Assembly (NCBI RefSeq): GCF_000833605.1
Contig: NZ_JXTG01000020.1
Coordinates: forward strand, 1 to 40,962
Direction: 5' to 3'
From: Anoxybacillus ayderensis
GTDB lineage: Bacteria > Bacillota > Bacilli > Bacillales > Anoxybacillaceae
Length of the DNA stretch: 40,962 bases
Shown: in pieces, positions 29,227 through 36,819 of the stretch
Position numbering within the stretch: position 1 is the first letter of the stretch
Layout: every line of letters starts with the position of its first letter
Made by a program: the position numbers and the translations under genes
The notes under the pieces: model-generated
The model's input: only the letters and a program-made list of their open reading frames with translations
The model's database searches: none
What the model was told of the DNA's origin: nothing

Positions 29227-29253
29227 CGCACAAATCCTCCATCGCATTTTAAT

Positions 29254-29297
29254 ACTATTGTAGCAAATAGTTGTGAATATTTTGTGAAACTATTGTA
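29254..29297. promoter_or_regulatory. Divergent regulatory region with a 9-bp direct repeat
   Basis: The short space between the propeller-lipoprotein operon (minus) and the YtkA-like gene (plus) carries ACTATTGTA twice (29254-29262 and 29289-29297, 35 bases between starts), with a related AGTTGTGAA between. Repeats of this kind are typical OmpR-family targets, so autoregulation by the adjacent regulator is possible. I see no convincing -35/-10 pair. Confidence 0.35.
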
Positions 29298-29315
29298 ACA
29301 CGGAAGGGGATTCAA

Positions 29316-29690
29316 ATGAAAAAATGGTTGTTGTTGTTTTCATTCATTTTGCTTTTCGTCGCCGGTTGTGCGAACAAGGCGGAAGAAGAAGAGTTGGCGT
29401 ATTTAGACGTCAAAATGGCGGTCGAAGAAAAGCTTCCGGCTAATCAAGAAGTCGAGCTCGCATGTTTAGTAACATATGGCGATGAAAAAGTAACGGATGC
29501 ATCAGAAGTGAAATTTGAAGTATGGAAACATGGCACAGAAGACCGACAAATGATTGAAGGAAAACATGTCGGCGACGGAAAATATGTCGCGCGCTATACG
29601 TTCGCAGCGAAAGGAACGTATTCCGTTGTGGCGCATGTGACGGCAAAAAATATGCATAATATGCCAAAAATCGATGTAGTGGTAGAATAA
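29316..29690 (+). CDS. YtkA-like lipoprotein
   Basis: A 124-residue lipoprotein with signal LLLFSFILLFVAGC. The mature part is an immunoglobulin-like beta domain of the YtkA/FixH type: LPANQEVELACLVTYGDEKV, VKFEVWKHG, GDGKYVARYTFAAKGTYSVV and VTAKNMHNMPKI near the end. In this family the His/Met cluster near the C-terminus has been linked to copper handling, and an HNM sequence is present here. It is divergent from the propeller-lipoprotein/two-component operon, and a terminator follows directly, so it is a single-gene unit. Confidence 0.82.
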   Translation: MKKWLLLFSFILLFVAGCANKAEEEELAYLDVKMAVEEKLPANQEVELACLVTYGDEKVTDASEVKFEVWKHGTEDRQMIEGKHVGDGKYVARYTFAAKGTYSVVAHVTAKNMHNMPKIDVVVE

Positions 29691-29719
29691 ACGGCGGAAA
29701 ATATTCGCCGTTTTTTTTT
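29690..29719 (+). terminator. Terminator after the YtkA-like gene
   Basis: Stem AACGGCG / CGCCGTT (29690-29696 with 29706-29712), starting in the stop codon and followed by nine T residues. Confidence 0.92.
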
Positions 29720-29757
29720 CATATATATAGAAAAAATGGACGAGTGGGGGAGAGCGT

Positions 29758-30753
29758 ATGTGGATGCGGGCGGTTCAAATTGCGTTTGTATATGTCGGAA
29801 CGGTCGTTGGGGCTGGATTTGCGACCGGAAAAGAAATTGTGCAATTTTTTACGCAATACGGTGCGATTGGGTTTGTAACTATTGCGGCAAGCGGGGGGCT
29901 ATTTATTTTTTTCGGGACGCGTTTAATGATGATGGCCGCTCGGCTTCATGCCCGTTCATATGAGCAGTTGAATAGTTATTTGTTTGGAAAATTCGGTTTT
30001 CTCGTCAATATATTTATGTTTATTGTGTTATTTAGCGTGACATCGGTCATGTTGTCAGGGGCGGGGGCGGTGTTTGAAGAGCAGCTTCATATGCCGGCAT
30101 ACGTCGGCCTTGTGCTCACGATCATCCTTGCCTTTGTGACGATGTTATTTGGCTTAAACGGCATTTTAAGCGTCAATATGATTGTCGTGCCGATGATGGT
30201 GATATTTAGCTTAGCTATTGCGATGATGAACGGAAGCGACGTCGTATGGACGAAGCCGCCGCTTGCTGCTTTTTTTTCTCCGTTTTCGTATGTGGCGTTT
30301 AATTTAGCGATGGCGCAAGTCGTTCTCGTTCCGCTTGCAACGGAAGTAAAAGATGAAAAAACGATTCGTCTCGGTGGTTGGCTCGGAGGCCTGTTGCTTA
30401 TGTTTATTTTATTTAGCAGTCATGTTGCCCTTTCATTGTTGCCGCAATTGTCATCTTACAGCATTCCGATGGCGGAAGTAGTGAAACGTTCGTTTGCTTC
30501 GTTTTACGGATTATACGTCGCCATCATTTATGGCGAAATTTTCACCTCGTTTATTGCAGGGGTGTTCGGCTTGCATCGAAAATTGGCGCTTTTTTTTCGC
30601 CAGCCTTTCTTTGTTCTCGTTGCGCTTTTGCTGGCGATGTATGCGTTTAGTTTAGTCGGATATGATGCGCTTCTTACTTTATTGTATCCTTTATTTGGAT
30701 ATATGAGCATCATTTTTATTTTCTTGCTATTCTATCGAAAAATGCCTAGCTAG
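29758..30753 (+). CDS. ykvI: YkvI-family membrane protein
   Basis: A 331-residue protein with about ten hydrophobic segments, beginning IAFVYVGTVVGAGFATGKEIVQFF, which is the hallmark of the YkvI family (LeuT-like fold relatives). GGGGGAGAG precedes the ATG. In B. subtilis ykvI lies between clpE and queC; here the same order holds, but about 7.3 kb of other genes separates it from clpE and 4 kb from queC. The function of the family is not established. A small membrane protein gene follows after 42 bases. Confidence 0.85.
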   Translation: MWMRAVQIAFVYVGTVVGAGFATGKEIVQFFTQYGAIGFVTIAASGGLFIFFGTRLMMMAARLHARSYEQLNSYLFGKFGFLVNIFMFIVLFSVTSVMLSGAGAVFEEQLHMPAYVGLVLTIILAFVTMLFGLNGILSVNMIVVPMMVIFSLAIAMMNGSDVVWTKPPLAAFFSPFSYVAFNLAMAQVVLVPLATEVKDEKTIRLGGWLGGLLLMFILFSSHVALSLLPQLSSYSIPMAEVVKRSFASFYGLYVAIIYGEIFTSFIAGVFGLHRKLALFFRQPFFVLVALLLAMYAFSLVGYDALLTLLYPLFGYMSIIFIFLLFYRKMPS

Positions 30754-30795
30754 AAAAAAAGAAGTGTAGTACATTGAATGTGGGGAGGTGAATTC

Positions 30796-31245
30796 ATGCG
30801 GAAAACGGTTATCGCAATGTTCGTTTTACTTGTTTTCTTTACGCTTGAAACGTTCCATCTCATTCAATGGTACAATGCAAATGTATGGGCGCTTATTGTT
30901 TTTTCTTTTGGACTTATCGTTCATATATATGTGTTTAAGCGCGGTGTACGTGAGCATGACGCATTTCTTTTATTGCCAGCAGCCATTGCGTTATGGATGG
31001 GGGTTTTTTCATTACTTTTGCTTCATGGTGGAACGATGTACGTATTGGCGTTTACGATCGGTTTATTTGAGTGGTGGCTATTTAGCAAGGAACAGTGGCT
31101 AGAAACACCGCTTCTCTTTTGTTTCGGATGTAGCGTTGTAGCTAGTTTAGAAGAAGGACATATGCTTTTGGTGCTTTTTGTTTTAACGATCGGTATGGGA
31201 GCATACGCATATCACACAAAAAGGGAGCGAGCCAATGCACATTAG
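30796..31245 (+). CDS. Small membrane protein of unknown function
   Basis: A 149-residue protein with five hydrophobic segments, very rich in Phe, Leu and Trp, without a recognised domain. The start is ATG 30796 behind GGGGAGGTGAATTC; the in-frame ATG 30778 would lie upstream of that site. It follows ykvI by 42 bases and shares its downstream terminator, so the two are likely co-transcribed. The C-terminus (HTKRERANAH) is basic and presumably cytoplasmic. Confidence 0.78.
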   Translation: MRKTVIAMFVLLVFFTLETFHLIQWYNANVWALIVFSFGLIVHIYVFKRGVREHDAFLLLPAAIALWMGVFSLLLLHGGTMYVLAFTIGLFEWWLFSKEQWLETPLLFCFGCSVVASLEEGHMLLVLFVLTIGMGAYAYHTKRERANAH

Positions 31246-31256
31246 GCTCGCTTTTT
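31226..31256. terminator. Bidirectional terminator between the membrane protein and MCP genes
   Basis: Stem AGCGAGCC / GGCTCGCT (31226-31233 with 31245-31252) followed by TTTTT on plus and CCCTTTTT on minus. It overlaps the coding end of the plus-strand gene. Confidence 0.9.
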
Positions 31257-32869
31257 CATTTTATTCCAAATCGATGTAAAATTTGTTTTAGTTGATACAC
31301 TTCCTCCGCCAATACCGCCGCTTCTTTTGCGAGTTGGTGGACGCTTGATGCTTGTTGTTCCAGTCCGCTTGCTGTTTCGTGAACGACTTTTGTAAAGTCG
31401 TTGGCGATCGTATAAATATCGGCAATCGCTTCGTGTAGTTCGTTTCCTTCTTTTGTCGTTTGTTGCATAAGCGTTCGGTTTCGTTGACTTAACGCATTTA
31501 GCTCATGTGACATCGTTTGAAAATAAGCAATACTGTCGGTCAGTTTTGTTAAGGAGGCGGTCGTTTCATCGATCGTATTTGCTTGTTTCGTGACCGCATT
31601 TGCGACGCTTGATAGTTGATTATACGTATTCGCAAGCGATGATAAAATTTCATGCGCGAAAGCGTTCGTATGTTCCGCAAGTTTTCGCACTTCTGAGGCA
31701 ACGACGGCAAATCCTTTGCCAGCTTCTCCTGCTCGTGCCGCTTCAATGGAAGCATTTAATGCCAACATGTTCGTTTGTTCCGCAATCGCCGTAATGGCGG
31801 ACACTTTTTGGATGAGCGCATCGGCTTCTTTCGCGACCGTTTGAATTTGTTTCGCGGTGTCGTTCATTTGTTGTTTTGTATCGTTCATTTGTTGTTCGAC
31901 AGCTTGCATATACGTATATCCTGTTTGGGCGGATTGAAATGTCGTTTGCGCCCGTTCGACGACTTGTTCAATATCTGTTTGGACGGTATGCATATAATGA
32001 AGCATCGTTTGAATGCGCTGTTTCGCTTCATCGACGAATGTCGTTTGTTTTTGCGCCCCTTCACGAAACGTTTCCATCGTTGCGGACACTTCATCAAACG
32101 CCTCCGCTATTCGCTTCGCTTCTTCTTTTTGTTCGTGGCTCACTTGTTCGACGGAGGAAGTTGCCTTTGCGATTTGTTGTAAAATCATGCGCAAACCGAG
32201 AATCACTTTGTTTATTTCATAGCCAATTTGATGAAAAGCGTTGCGCTTTCCGACCGTTTTCACTTCGGTATGAAGCTGTCCGGATGAGACGGCACGAGTG
32301 ACGTGATACCACGCGTGCAGGCGGTTCATGATCGTGCGGTAAAATGAAAAAGAAACGAGAAAGCTGATGAAGCCGGTGACGCTTGTGAGCAACAACGTTT
32401 GTTTGACCGGCAGCTGCATCATAAACGCAACAATAAAAAGAGCGATAACGGGCAATAAGACGATCGTACTAAACCACATTTCTATATACGGCTGATGGAT
32501 GAGACGTCCCATGCGCAAATTAAAGCGCTTTCCATTTTGTTCGAAAAGTGGACATGCCGCATCGATGAGCACTTCACCTGTATTTCGTTTATACAGTTGC
32601 AACAGTGGGGTAGTTGTTTTCGCAGATTTTTTTCCTACTTCGTCGTCAAATACCATCCCTTCGCGCAAACGGTTCGTATGCACAACACCTTTTCCGTCTT
32701 CATCGACGATGACGAAATATTCATCGCGTTCAAGATGGCGGTCTAATACGTCGCGCAACGAATCGAGTTGTTGAGCGAGCGGTTCATCTAATCGCATCGT
32801 TCGTTTTACTTCTTTCGCTACTCGTTGTACTTTTTGTAGTGCTTTTTTCGCTTGTTTCGATTGCAACAA
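31256..32869 (-). CDS. Methyl-accepting chemotaxis protein with cytoplasmic N-terminal sensor
   Basis: A 537-residue receptor with unusual layout. Residues 1-130 are soluble and carry a PAS/Cache-like stretch ([20 protein letters not shown]); two close hydrophobic segments follow (~133-151 and ~157-177), then HAMP (~178-235) and the signalling domain with tip [21 protein letters not shown], split here as [12 protein letters not shown] and [20 protein letters not shown]. With no N-terminal membrane segment, the sensor should face the cytoplasm. It starts at TTG 32869 behind GGGGGAG, supporting the missing N-terminal helix rather than a wrong start. Seen in some MCP families; the ligand is unknown. 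Confidence 0.85.
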   Translation of the reverse strand: MLQSKQAKKALQKVQRVAKEVKRTMRLDEPLAQQLDSLRDVLDRHLERDEYFVIVDEDGKGVVHTNRLREGMVFDDEVGKKSAKTTTPLLQLYKRNTGEVLIDAACPLFEQNGKRFNLRMGRLIHQPYIEMWFSTIVLLPVIALFIVAFMMQLPVKQTLLLTSVTGFISFLVSFSFYRTIMNRLHAWYHVTRAVSSGQLHTEVKTVGKRNAFHQIGYEINKVILGLRMILQQIAKATSSVEQVSHEQKEEAKRIAEAFDEVSATMETFREGAQKQTTFVDEAKQRIQTMLHYMHTVQTDIEQVVERAQTTFQSAQTGYTYMQAVEQQMNDTKQQMNDTAKQIQTVAKEADALIQKVSAITAIAEQTNMLALNASIEAARAGEAGKGFAVVASEVRKLAEHTNAFAHEILSSLANTYNQLSSVANAVTKQANTIDETTASLTKLTDSIAYFQTMSHELNALSQRNRTLMQQTTKEGNELHEAIADIYTIANDFTKVVHETASGLEQQASSVHQLAKEAAVLAEEVYQLKQILHRFGIK

Positions 32870-32975
32870 AGTTCTCTCCCCCTTTTCCCCTTATTTCAAA
32901 TATACACAATTTTCAGATGATGAAAAAGACATAAAAAAGGAAAATGAACAAATGATAAAAAGGGAGGTGAGACGA

Positions 32976-33089
32976 ATGACCCAATCGAAAAGACAAAAAG
33001 AGCGACAATGGACCGTACGAAAGCAAGCGCAAAATGAACCGCACGGGAAAGTGAAGTCGTTTGAACAACTAGCAAAAGAGGAAAAATAA
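32976..33089 (+). CDS. Small basic protein of 37 residues
   Basis: A 37-residue, strongly charged protein beginning MTQSKRQKERQW and ending EQLAKEEK, with a nearly perfect ribosome site (GGGAGGTGAGACGA) and a terminator just after the stop. Short conserved proteins with the pattern SKRQ-ERQW-RKQ-NPHGKVKS occur in Bacillaceae (a DUF6254-like family, from memory). Function unknown. Codon quality, ribosome site and terminator together support it as real. Confidence 0.72.
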   Translation: MTQSKRQKERQWTVRKQAQNEPHGKVKSFEQLAKEEK

Positions 33090-33094
33090 ATGGA

Positions 33095-33130
33095 AAAGGC
33101 TGTCCAAAAGAAGTTTGTGACAGCCTTTTA
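33095..33130 (+). terminator. Terminator after the 37-residue gene
   Basis: Perfect 10-bp stem AAAGGCTGTC / GACAGCCTTT (33095-33104 with 33119-33128) with a TTTTA tail. Confidence 0.85.
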
Positions 33131-33167
33131 TCTCGAAAGATAAGAAAGTATAAAATTTGGAGTTGAT

Positions 33168-33282
33168 GTCTAGCTCCAAGCGCCATCGGCTTGAGTCGCT
33201 CCGCCCCACACTGCGGCGGCAACAGCCTCCTCGGTGGGGCTTGTGCGCTCTTCGCCGATAGGCGGGCGCTTTGCGCTTTTCT
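33168..33282. repeat. Bacillaceae interspersed intergenic repeat
   Basis: Begins GTCTAGCTCCAAGCGCC and ends GGCGGGCGCTTTGCGCTTTT, with GC-rich internal inverted arms (CCCCAC / GTGGGG). Elements of this form (TAGCTCCAGCGCC ... GGCGCTTGCGCTTTTCTT) are scattered through Bacillus and Geobacillus genomes. It lies just downstream of the coiled-coil gene on the minus strand and may also act as its transcript end. Confidence 0.72.
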
Positions 33283-33284
33283 TA

Positions 33285-33803
33285 TTATCTCGCTTTTAAC
33301 GCACGAATTTCGTTTTCATGTACAAGTGACCGAAGCGCAAGCGACTGAATAGCAAGTTCATGTCGCGCTTGGGTCGCGATGACATCATCTAGTTTTTGGG
33401 ACATTTCAGCGAGGTTTTGCTTGATCGTTGATATTTCATTTACTGCTTCTAATGTTTCTAGCACGGCTTGTTTAATGAGAGGAATGTCTGCGACGTCATC
33501 TTTTGTAGCCATACGTTGTTCAATGCTAATGATGTCATCTTTCGTGGCCATGCGCTGTTCAATGCTTACGATATCATCTTTTGTCGCCATCGTTTGTTCG
33601 ATGTGCTCGATGCGCTTATCCATGGCAGCGATATCGTCTTTTGTCGCCATCGTTTGCTCGATGTGTTCCATACGCTTGTCCATGGCAGCGATATCGTCTT
33701 TTGTGGCCATACGCTGTTCAATGCTTGCGATATCATCTTTCGTGGCCATGCGTTCACGCAACAATGCGAGCTCATCGAAAATACGTTTGAGCATATCATC
33801 CAT
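33285..33803 (-). CDS. Repeat-containing coiled-coil protein (MATKDD repeats)
   Basis: A 172-residue soluble protein. After ELALLRER the motif MATKDD(I/V) appears six times, starting at residues 19, 32, 52, 72, 85 and 98, separated by 13 or 20 residues, so the units differ by one heptad (SIEQR or AMDKRMEHIEQT type). The C-terminal ~65 residues are a helical, heptad-like tail (LAEMSQKLDDVIATQARHEL). GGGAGGTGAGG precedes the ATG. Similar repeat proteins occur in bacteria and phages, but I know no function. It is flanked by an interspersed repeat and phoU. Confidence 0.75.
   Translation of the reverse strand: MDDMLKRIFDELALLRERMATKDDIASIEQRMATKDDIAAMDKRMEHIEQTMATKDDIAAMDKRIEHIEQTMATKDDIVSIEQRMATKDDIISIEQRMATKDDVADIPLIKQAVLETLEAVNEISTIKQNLAEMSQKLDDVIATQARHELAIQSLALRSLVHENEIRALKAR
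33492..33749 (-). repeat. Coding tandem repeat of 39- and 60-bp units
   Basis: Six copies of an ATGGC(G/C)ACAAA(A/G)GATGA word (minus strand), spaced 39 or 60 bases. The two 60-bp units are almost identical at DNA level (plus strand ATGCGCTTATCCATGGCAGC versus ATACGCTTGTCCATGGCAGC), showing recent duplication. Confidence 0.85.
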
Positions 33804-33861
33804 ATTTCCTCACCTCCCCCGACAAAATTATATCATCACATCAAAAAGAAATCGACAAAAA

Positions 33862-33892
33862 AAGGATGCCCCAAAACGATGGGAGGCACCCG
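33862..33892 (-). terminator. Terminator after phoU
   Basis: On the minus strand GGGTGCC-TCC and GG-GGCATCC can pair with one or two mismatches, followed by seven T residues just beyond the phoU stop. Stem quality is moderate. Confidence 0.6.
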
Positions 33893-33897
33893 AATGT

Positions 33898-34557
33898 TTA
33901 ATAGTTTAAATCAATGCGAATTCCTTTGACGCTATATAAAATATTTTCAGCGATATTTGTCACATGGTCGCCAGCGCGCTCTAAGTTGCGCGTGATGAAC
34001 GACAATTGTGTAATTTGGTTTGTAAACTCTGGCTTTTCGCTCATTAAATCAATTAATTCTTGAATAATTTTTCCTTGTAATTCGTCTACTCGATCGTCTT
34101 CAAGCGCAATGCGTTTCGCTTCTTCAACGTCGTCGTTATGGAACGCATGAAGCGCATGATCTAACATTTCGTTGACGATCGCCGCCATTTCAGGAATGTG
34201 GACGATTGGTTTTACATGCGGTTCTGTGCCGATAAATTTGACCGATTTTGCGATATTGACTGCAATGTCACCAATGCGCTCGACATCAGACGAAATTTTC
34301 AGCGCAACGATTAACCGACGTAAATCAGATGCGACCGGTTGTTGTTTTAAAATCGTCATAATCGCAAGCTCGTTAATTTCGCGCTCCAGTTCGTTAATTT
34401 TTTTATCGTTTTCGATAATGTCATCTGCTTTCGCGATATTTTGCGTTTTTAACGCTTCAATCGATTCATGTAGCGCTTGTTGCGAAGCAGATACCATCGT
34501 CATTAATTTTTCGCGCAGTTGTTGAAGCGCCGCATCAAAAGTTGAACGTTTTGTCAT
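33898..34557 (-). CDS. phoU: Phosphate signalling protein PhoU
   Basis: A 219-residue all-helical protein, two PhoU repeats of three helices each, with the metal-binding type blocks DKKINELEREINELAI, SSDVERIGDIAVNIAKSV and TRNLERAGDHVTNIAENILY. PhoU regulates phosphate uptake and Pho signalling at the membrane with PstB/PhoR. Its length is the family norm. No pst or phoPR genes are in the window, so this is a stand-alone copy. It is separated from the divergent queC leader by ~260 bases and preceded by TTAGGTGA. Confidence 0.93.
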   Translation of the reverse strand: MTKRSTFDAALQQLREKLMTMVSASQQALHESIEALKTQNIAKADDIIENDKKINELEREINELAIMTILKQQPVASDLRRLIVALKISSDVERIGDIAVNIAKSVKFIGTEPHVKPIVHIPEMAAIVNEMLDHALHAFHNDDVEEAKRIALEDDRVDELQGKIIQELIDLMSEKPEFTNQITQLSFITRNLERAGDHVTNIAENILYSVKGIRIDLNY

Positions 34558-34644
34558 GTTGAATCACCTAACTTTTTTGTTGTTATTATATCCTGAAAAC
34601 AGTTCACAAATAAAGCATAATTTTTTTATAGAATGAATATATGT

Positions 34645-34657
34645 TTTATGGTATATT
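34645..34657 (+). promoter_or_regulatory. Extended -10 promoter of the que operon
   Basis: TATGG-TATATT: a TATATT -10 (34652-34657) with an upstream TGG, i.e. a TGN extended -10. The -35 region is poor. The predicted start near 34664 precedes the preQ1 aptamer, with a small CTACGC / GCGTAG hairpin (34684-34700) between. Confidence 0.6.
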
Positions 34658-34701
34658 GTTAGGCGTACAATTGAAGAAGAATTCTACGCTTTTTGCGTAG
34701 G

Positions 34702-34736
34702 AGAGGTTCTAGAACACCCTCTATAAAAAAACTAGG
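34702..34736 (+). promoter_or_regulatory. PreQ1-I riboswitch of the queCDEF operon
   Basis: AGAGGTTCTAGAACACCCTC (34702-34721) followed by TATAAAAAAACTAGG is the compact preQ1 class I aptamer: P1 GAGGG-type hairpin, the conserved C-rich loop and an A-rich tail whose CTAG closes the pseudoknot. A terminator starts at once downstream. PreQ1, the product of QueF, should shut the operon. Confidence 0.95.
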
Positions 34737-34739
34737 GAT

Positions 34740-34770
34740 CGCTATGTCCTTAGGGGGTATAGCGTTTTTG
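34740..34770 (+). terminator. PreQ1 riboswitch terminator
   Basis: Stem CGCTATGTCC / GGGGTATAGCG-type pairing (34740-34749 with 34755-34764, two G-U pairs) followed by TTTTTG. Confidence 0.88.
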
Positions 34771-34817
34771 TTTTAGAACGCTCTTTCTTCTCATTACGTA
34801 AGAAAGGGGAGCGAAAA

Positions 34818-35483
34818 ATGAAAAAGGAAAAAGCAGTCGTCGTTTTTAGCGGCGGCCAAGACAGTACAACATGTTTATTTTGGGCGAAAAAACATTTTGC
34901 GGAAGTCGAAGCGGTGACGTTTGATTACAACCAACGCCATCGGCTCGAAATTGACGTCGCTGCATCGATCGCCAAAGAGCTTGACGTGCCACATACGGTG
35001 CTCGATATGTCGCTATTAAATCAGCTCGCACCAAATGCGCTGACAAGAAGCGATATAGCGATCGAACAAAAAGAAGGACAATTGCCGTCCACGTTTGTCG
35101 ATGGGCGCAATTTATTGTTTTTATCGTTTGCGGCCGTGCTTGCGAAACAAAAAGGGGCACGTCATCTCGTGACGGGCGTATGTGAAACGGACTTTAGCGG
35201 TTATCCGGATTGCCGGGACGTATTTATTAAGTCGTTAAACGTGACGCTTAATTTAGCGATGGATTACGACTTTGTCATCCATACGCCGCTCATGTGGTTA
35301 AATAAAGCAGAAACGTGGAAGCTTGCTGATGAGTTGCATGCGCTTGAGTTCGTGCGCACGAAAACGCTCACGTGCTACAACGGCATCATCGCTGACGGTT
35401 GTGGCGAATGTCCAGCGTGCGTGTTGCGTAAACGAGGTCTTGATCAATATATGAGTGAAAAGAAAGGGGCGCATGTGCAATGA
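34818..35483 (+). CDS. queC: 7-cyano-7-deazaguanine (preQ0) synthase
   Basis: A 221-residue ATP-dependent enzyme that turns 7-carboxy-7-deazaguanine into preQ0. It has the PP-loop [19 protein letters not shown] at the N-terminus, [13 protein letters not shown] and [18 protein letters not shown] in the middle, and a zinc site of four cysteines near the C-terminus (TCYNG and [13 protein letters not shown]). GAAAGGGGAG precedes the ATG. It is the first gene after the preQ1 riboswitch and overlaps queD by an ATGA junction. Confidence 0.97.
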   Translation: MKKEKAVVVFSGGQDSTTCLFWAKKHFAEVEAVTFDYNQRHRLEIDVAASIAKELDVPHTVLDMSLLNQLAPNALTRSDIAIEQKEGQLPSTFVDGRNLLFLSFAAVLAKQKGARHLVTGVCETDFSGYPDCRDVFIKSLNVTLNLAMDYDFVIHTPLMWLNKAETWKLADELHALEFVRTKTLTCYNGIIADGCGECPACVLRKRGLDQYMSEKKGAHVQ

Positions 35484-35917
35484 TCCAACAAATTTATCCG
35501 CAAGTGATACACCCATTTCGCTATGAATTAAATAAAGATATGCAAATTGCGGCGGCGCACTTTATTCCGCATGAAGCAGCCGGGCAATGTGCGAACATGC
35601 ACGGACATACGTATTTTATAAACATTACTGTTGCCGGTGACGAGCTAGATGATTCGGGCTTTTTAATTAACTTTCAACAGTTGAAAAAACTTGTGCACAA
35701 CCGTTTTGATCATACGGTTATGAACGACCATAAAGACGTATTTAGCGATACAGCTGCTGAACATTTTCCGACGACAGAAGTGGTAGCGCGAAAAATTGCA
35801 GAAATTGTTCAAGAACATTTAGACACGTTGCCGAATAAACCGACATGCGTTCAAGTGTTTGTGCGGGAGTCCCCGACAAGCTACGTCGTATATCGTCCGA
35901 AAGCAGGGAAACAATAA
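35480..35917 (+). CDS. queD: 6-carboxy-5,6,7,8-tetrahydropterin synthase
   Basis: A 145-residue pterin-synthase-fold enzyme acting on 7,8-dihydroneopterin triphosphate, the first committed step to deazaguanine. The zinc histidines are in [11 protein letters not shown] and MHGHTYFI, with the catalytic Cys in [10 protein letters not shown]; the family's RFDHTVMND and ESPTSYVVY blocks are present. The ATG overlaps the queC stop, and the TAA overlaps the queE ATG by one base, so translation is coupled on both sides. Confidence 0.96.
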   Translation: MIQQIYPQVIHPFRYELNKDMQIAAAHFIPHEAAGQCANMHGHTYFINITVAGDELDDSGFLINFQQLKKLVHNRFDHTVMNDHKDVFSDTAAEHFPTTEVVARKIAEIVQEHLDTLPNKPTCVQVFVRESPTSYVVYRPKAGKQ

Positions 35918-36639
35918 TGGAGCGCATTCCGGTCATTGAAATTTTCGGCCCGACGATTCAAGGTGAAGGTATGGTCATCGGGCAAAAAACGATGTTTGTC
36001 CGCACGGCAGGCTGCGACTATCGTTGCCGTTGGTGCGATTCGTCGTTTACGTGGGACGGTTCGGCGAAAGATGAAATAAAACAAATGACGGCTGAAGACA
36101 TTTGGCAACAACTGAAACAGCTTGGCGGGGATCGTTTTAACCATGTGACCATTTCAGGCGGCAATCCTGCGCTGCTCAAAAGTTTGCATGCGCTCATTTC
36201 TTTACTGAAACAACATCGAATGCGCATCGGCTTAGAGACGCAAGGAAGCGTATGGCAAGACTGGTTTTACGATATCGACGATTTCACGATTTCACCAAAG
36301 CCGCCGAGCTCAAACATGGAAACAAACTTTGCGATGCTTGATACGATCATGGACCGATTAGCGAGCCATCGCGGACAAGTGAGTATAAAAGTCGTCGTAT
36401 TTAACGATGAAGATTTTGCTTATGCCAAACATGTGCATCAACGCTACCCGACCGTTCCGTTTTACGTGCAAGTCGGCAATGATGATATACATGAAGGAGA
36501 CGACGTCACGCTTCGCCTAAAGTTATTACAAAAACTTGAATGGCTCGTCGAACAAGTTGTGCAATCAAACGAGATGAACGACGTTCGCGTCTTGCCGCAA
36601 CTACATACGTTATTATGGGGCAATCGTCGCGGCGTATAA
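35917..36639 (+). CDS. queE: 7-carboxy-7-deazaguanine synthase (radical SAM)
   Basis: A 240-residue radical SAM enzyme converting carboxytetrahydropterin to 7-carboxy-7-deazaguanine. The cluster-binding cysteines are in GCDYRCRWCDSSFTW (Cys-x3-Cys-x2-Cys), after the substrate block FGPTIQGEG. The SAM-binding glycines are in TISGGNP and a later block is TISPKPPSS. The start is ATG 35917, sharing one base with the queD stop; an upstream in-frame start lies inside queD and is not credible. queF follows after 18 bases with AAGGAGGAG. Confidence 0.96.
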   Translation: MERIPVIEIFGPTIQGEGMVIGQKTMFVRTAGCDYRCRWCDSSFTWDGSAKDEIKQMTAEDIWQQLKQLGGDRFNHVTISGGNPALLKSLHALISLLKQHRMRIGLETQGSVWQDWFYDIDDFTISPKPPSSNMETNFAMLDTIMDRLASHRGQVSIKVVVFNDEDFAYAKHVHQRYPTVPFYVQVGNDDIHEGDDVTLRLKLLQKLEWLVEQVVQSNEMNDVRVLPQLHTLLWGNRRGV

Positions 36640-36657
36640 CTAAAGGAGGAGAAAGCG

Positions 36658-36819
36658 ATGAGAAAAGATGAAGAACTACAAGGAGTCACGCTTCTTGGAA
36701 ACCAAGGAACGAAATATGTATTCGAATACAGCCCAGACATTCTTGAAGTGTTTGATAACAAACATCCTGATCGCGACTACTTTGTAAAATTTAACTGTCC
36801 GGAGTTCACGAGCTTGTGT
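36658..36819 (+). CDS. queF: NADPH-dependent 7-cyano-7-deazaguanine reductase, exon 1
   Basis: Codons 1-54 of QueF, which reduces preQ0 to preQ1. The sequence runs from [17 protein letters not shown] to [12 protein letters not shown]. Cys54 corresponds to the catalytic nucleophile (Cys55 in B. subtilis QueF) that forms a thioimide with preQ0. Reading on past 36819 gives Gln then a TGA stop, so the unspliced message yields only a 55-residue fragment. Joining to 37991 in phase restores FTSLC-PKTGQPD, the family signature, and a 163-residue protein of normal length. AAAGGAGGAG precedes the ATG. This is an intron-split gene, not a pseudogene. Confidence 0.95.

Noticed and set aside
33492-33749. 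CRISPR array
   Set aside because: The 39/60-bp periodic repeats are in-frame coding units of one protein, without unique spacers or cas genes. No CRISPR array is seen anywhere in the window.
33379-33909. 176-codon plus-strand frame opposite the repeat-rich coiled-coil gene
   Set aside because: Its Ser/Met-rich repeats are just the complement of the MATKDD repeats; the minus-strand frame has the ribosome site and sensible composition.
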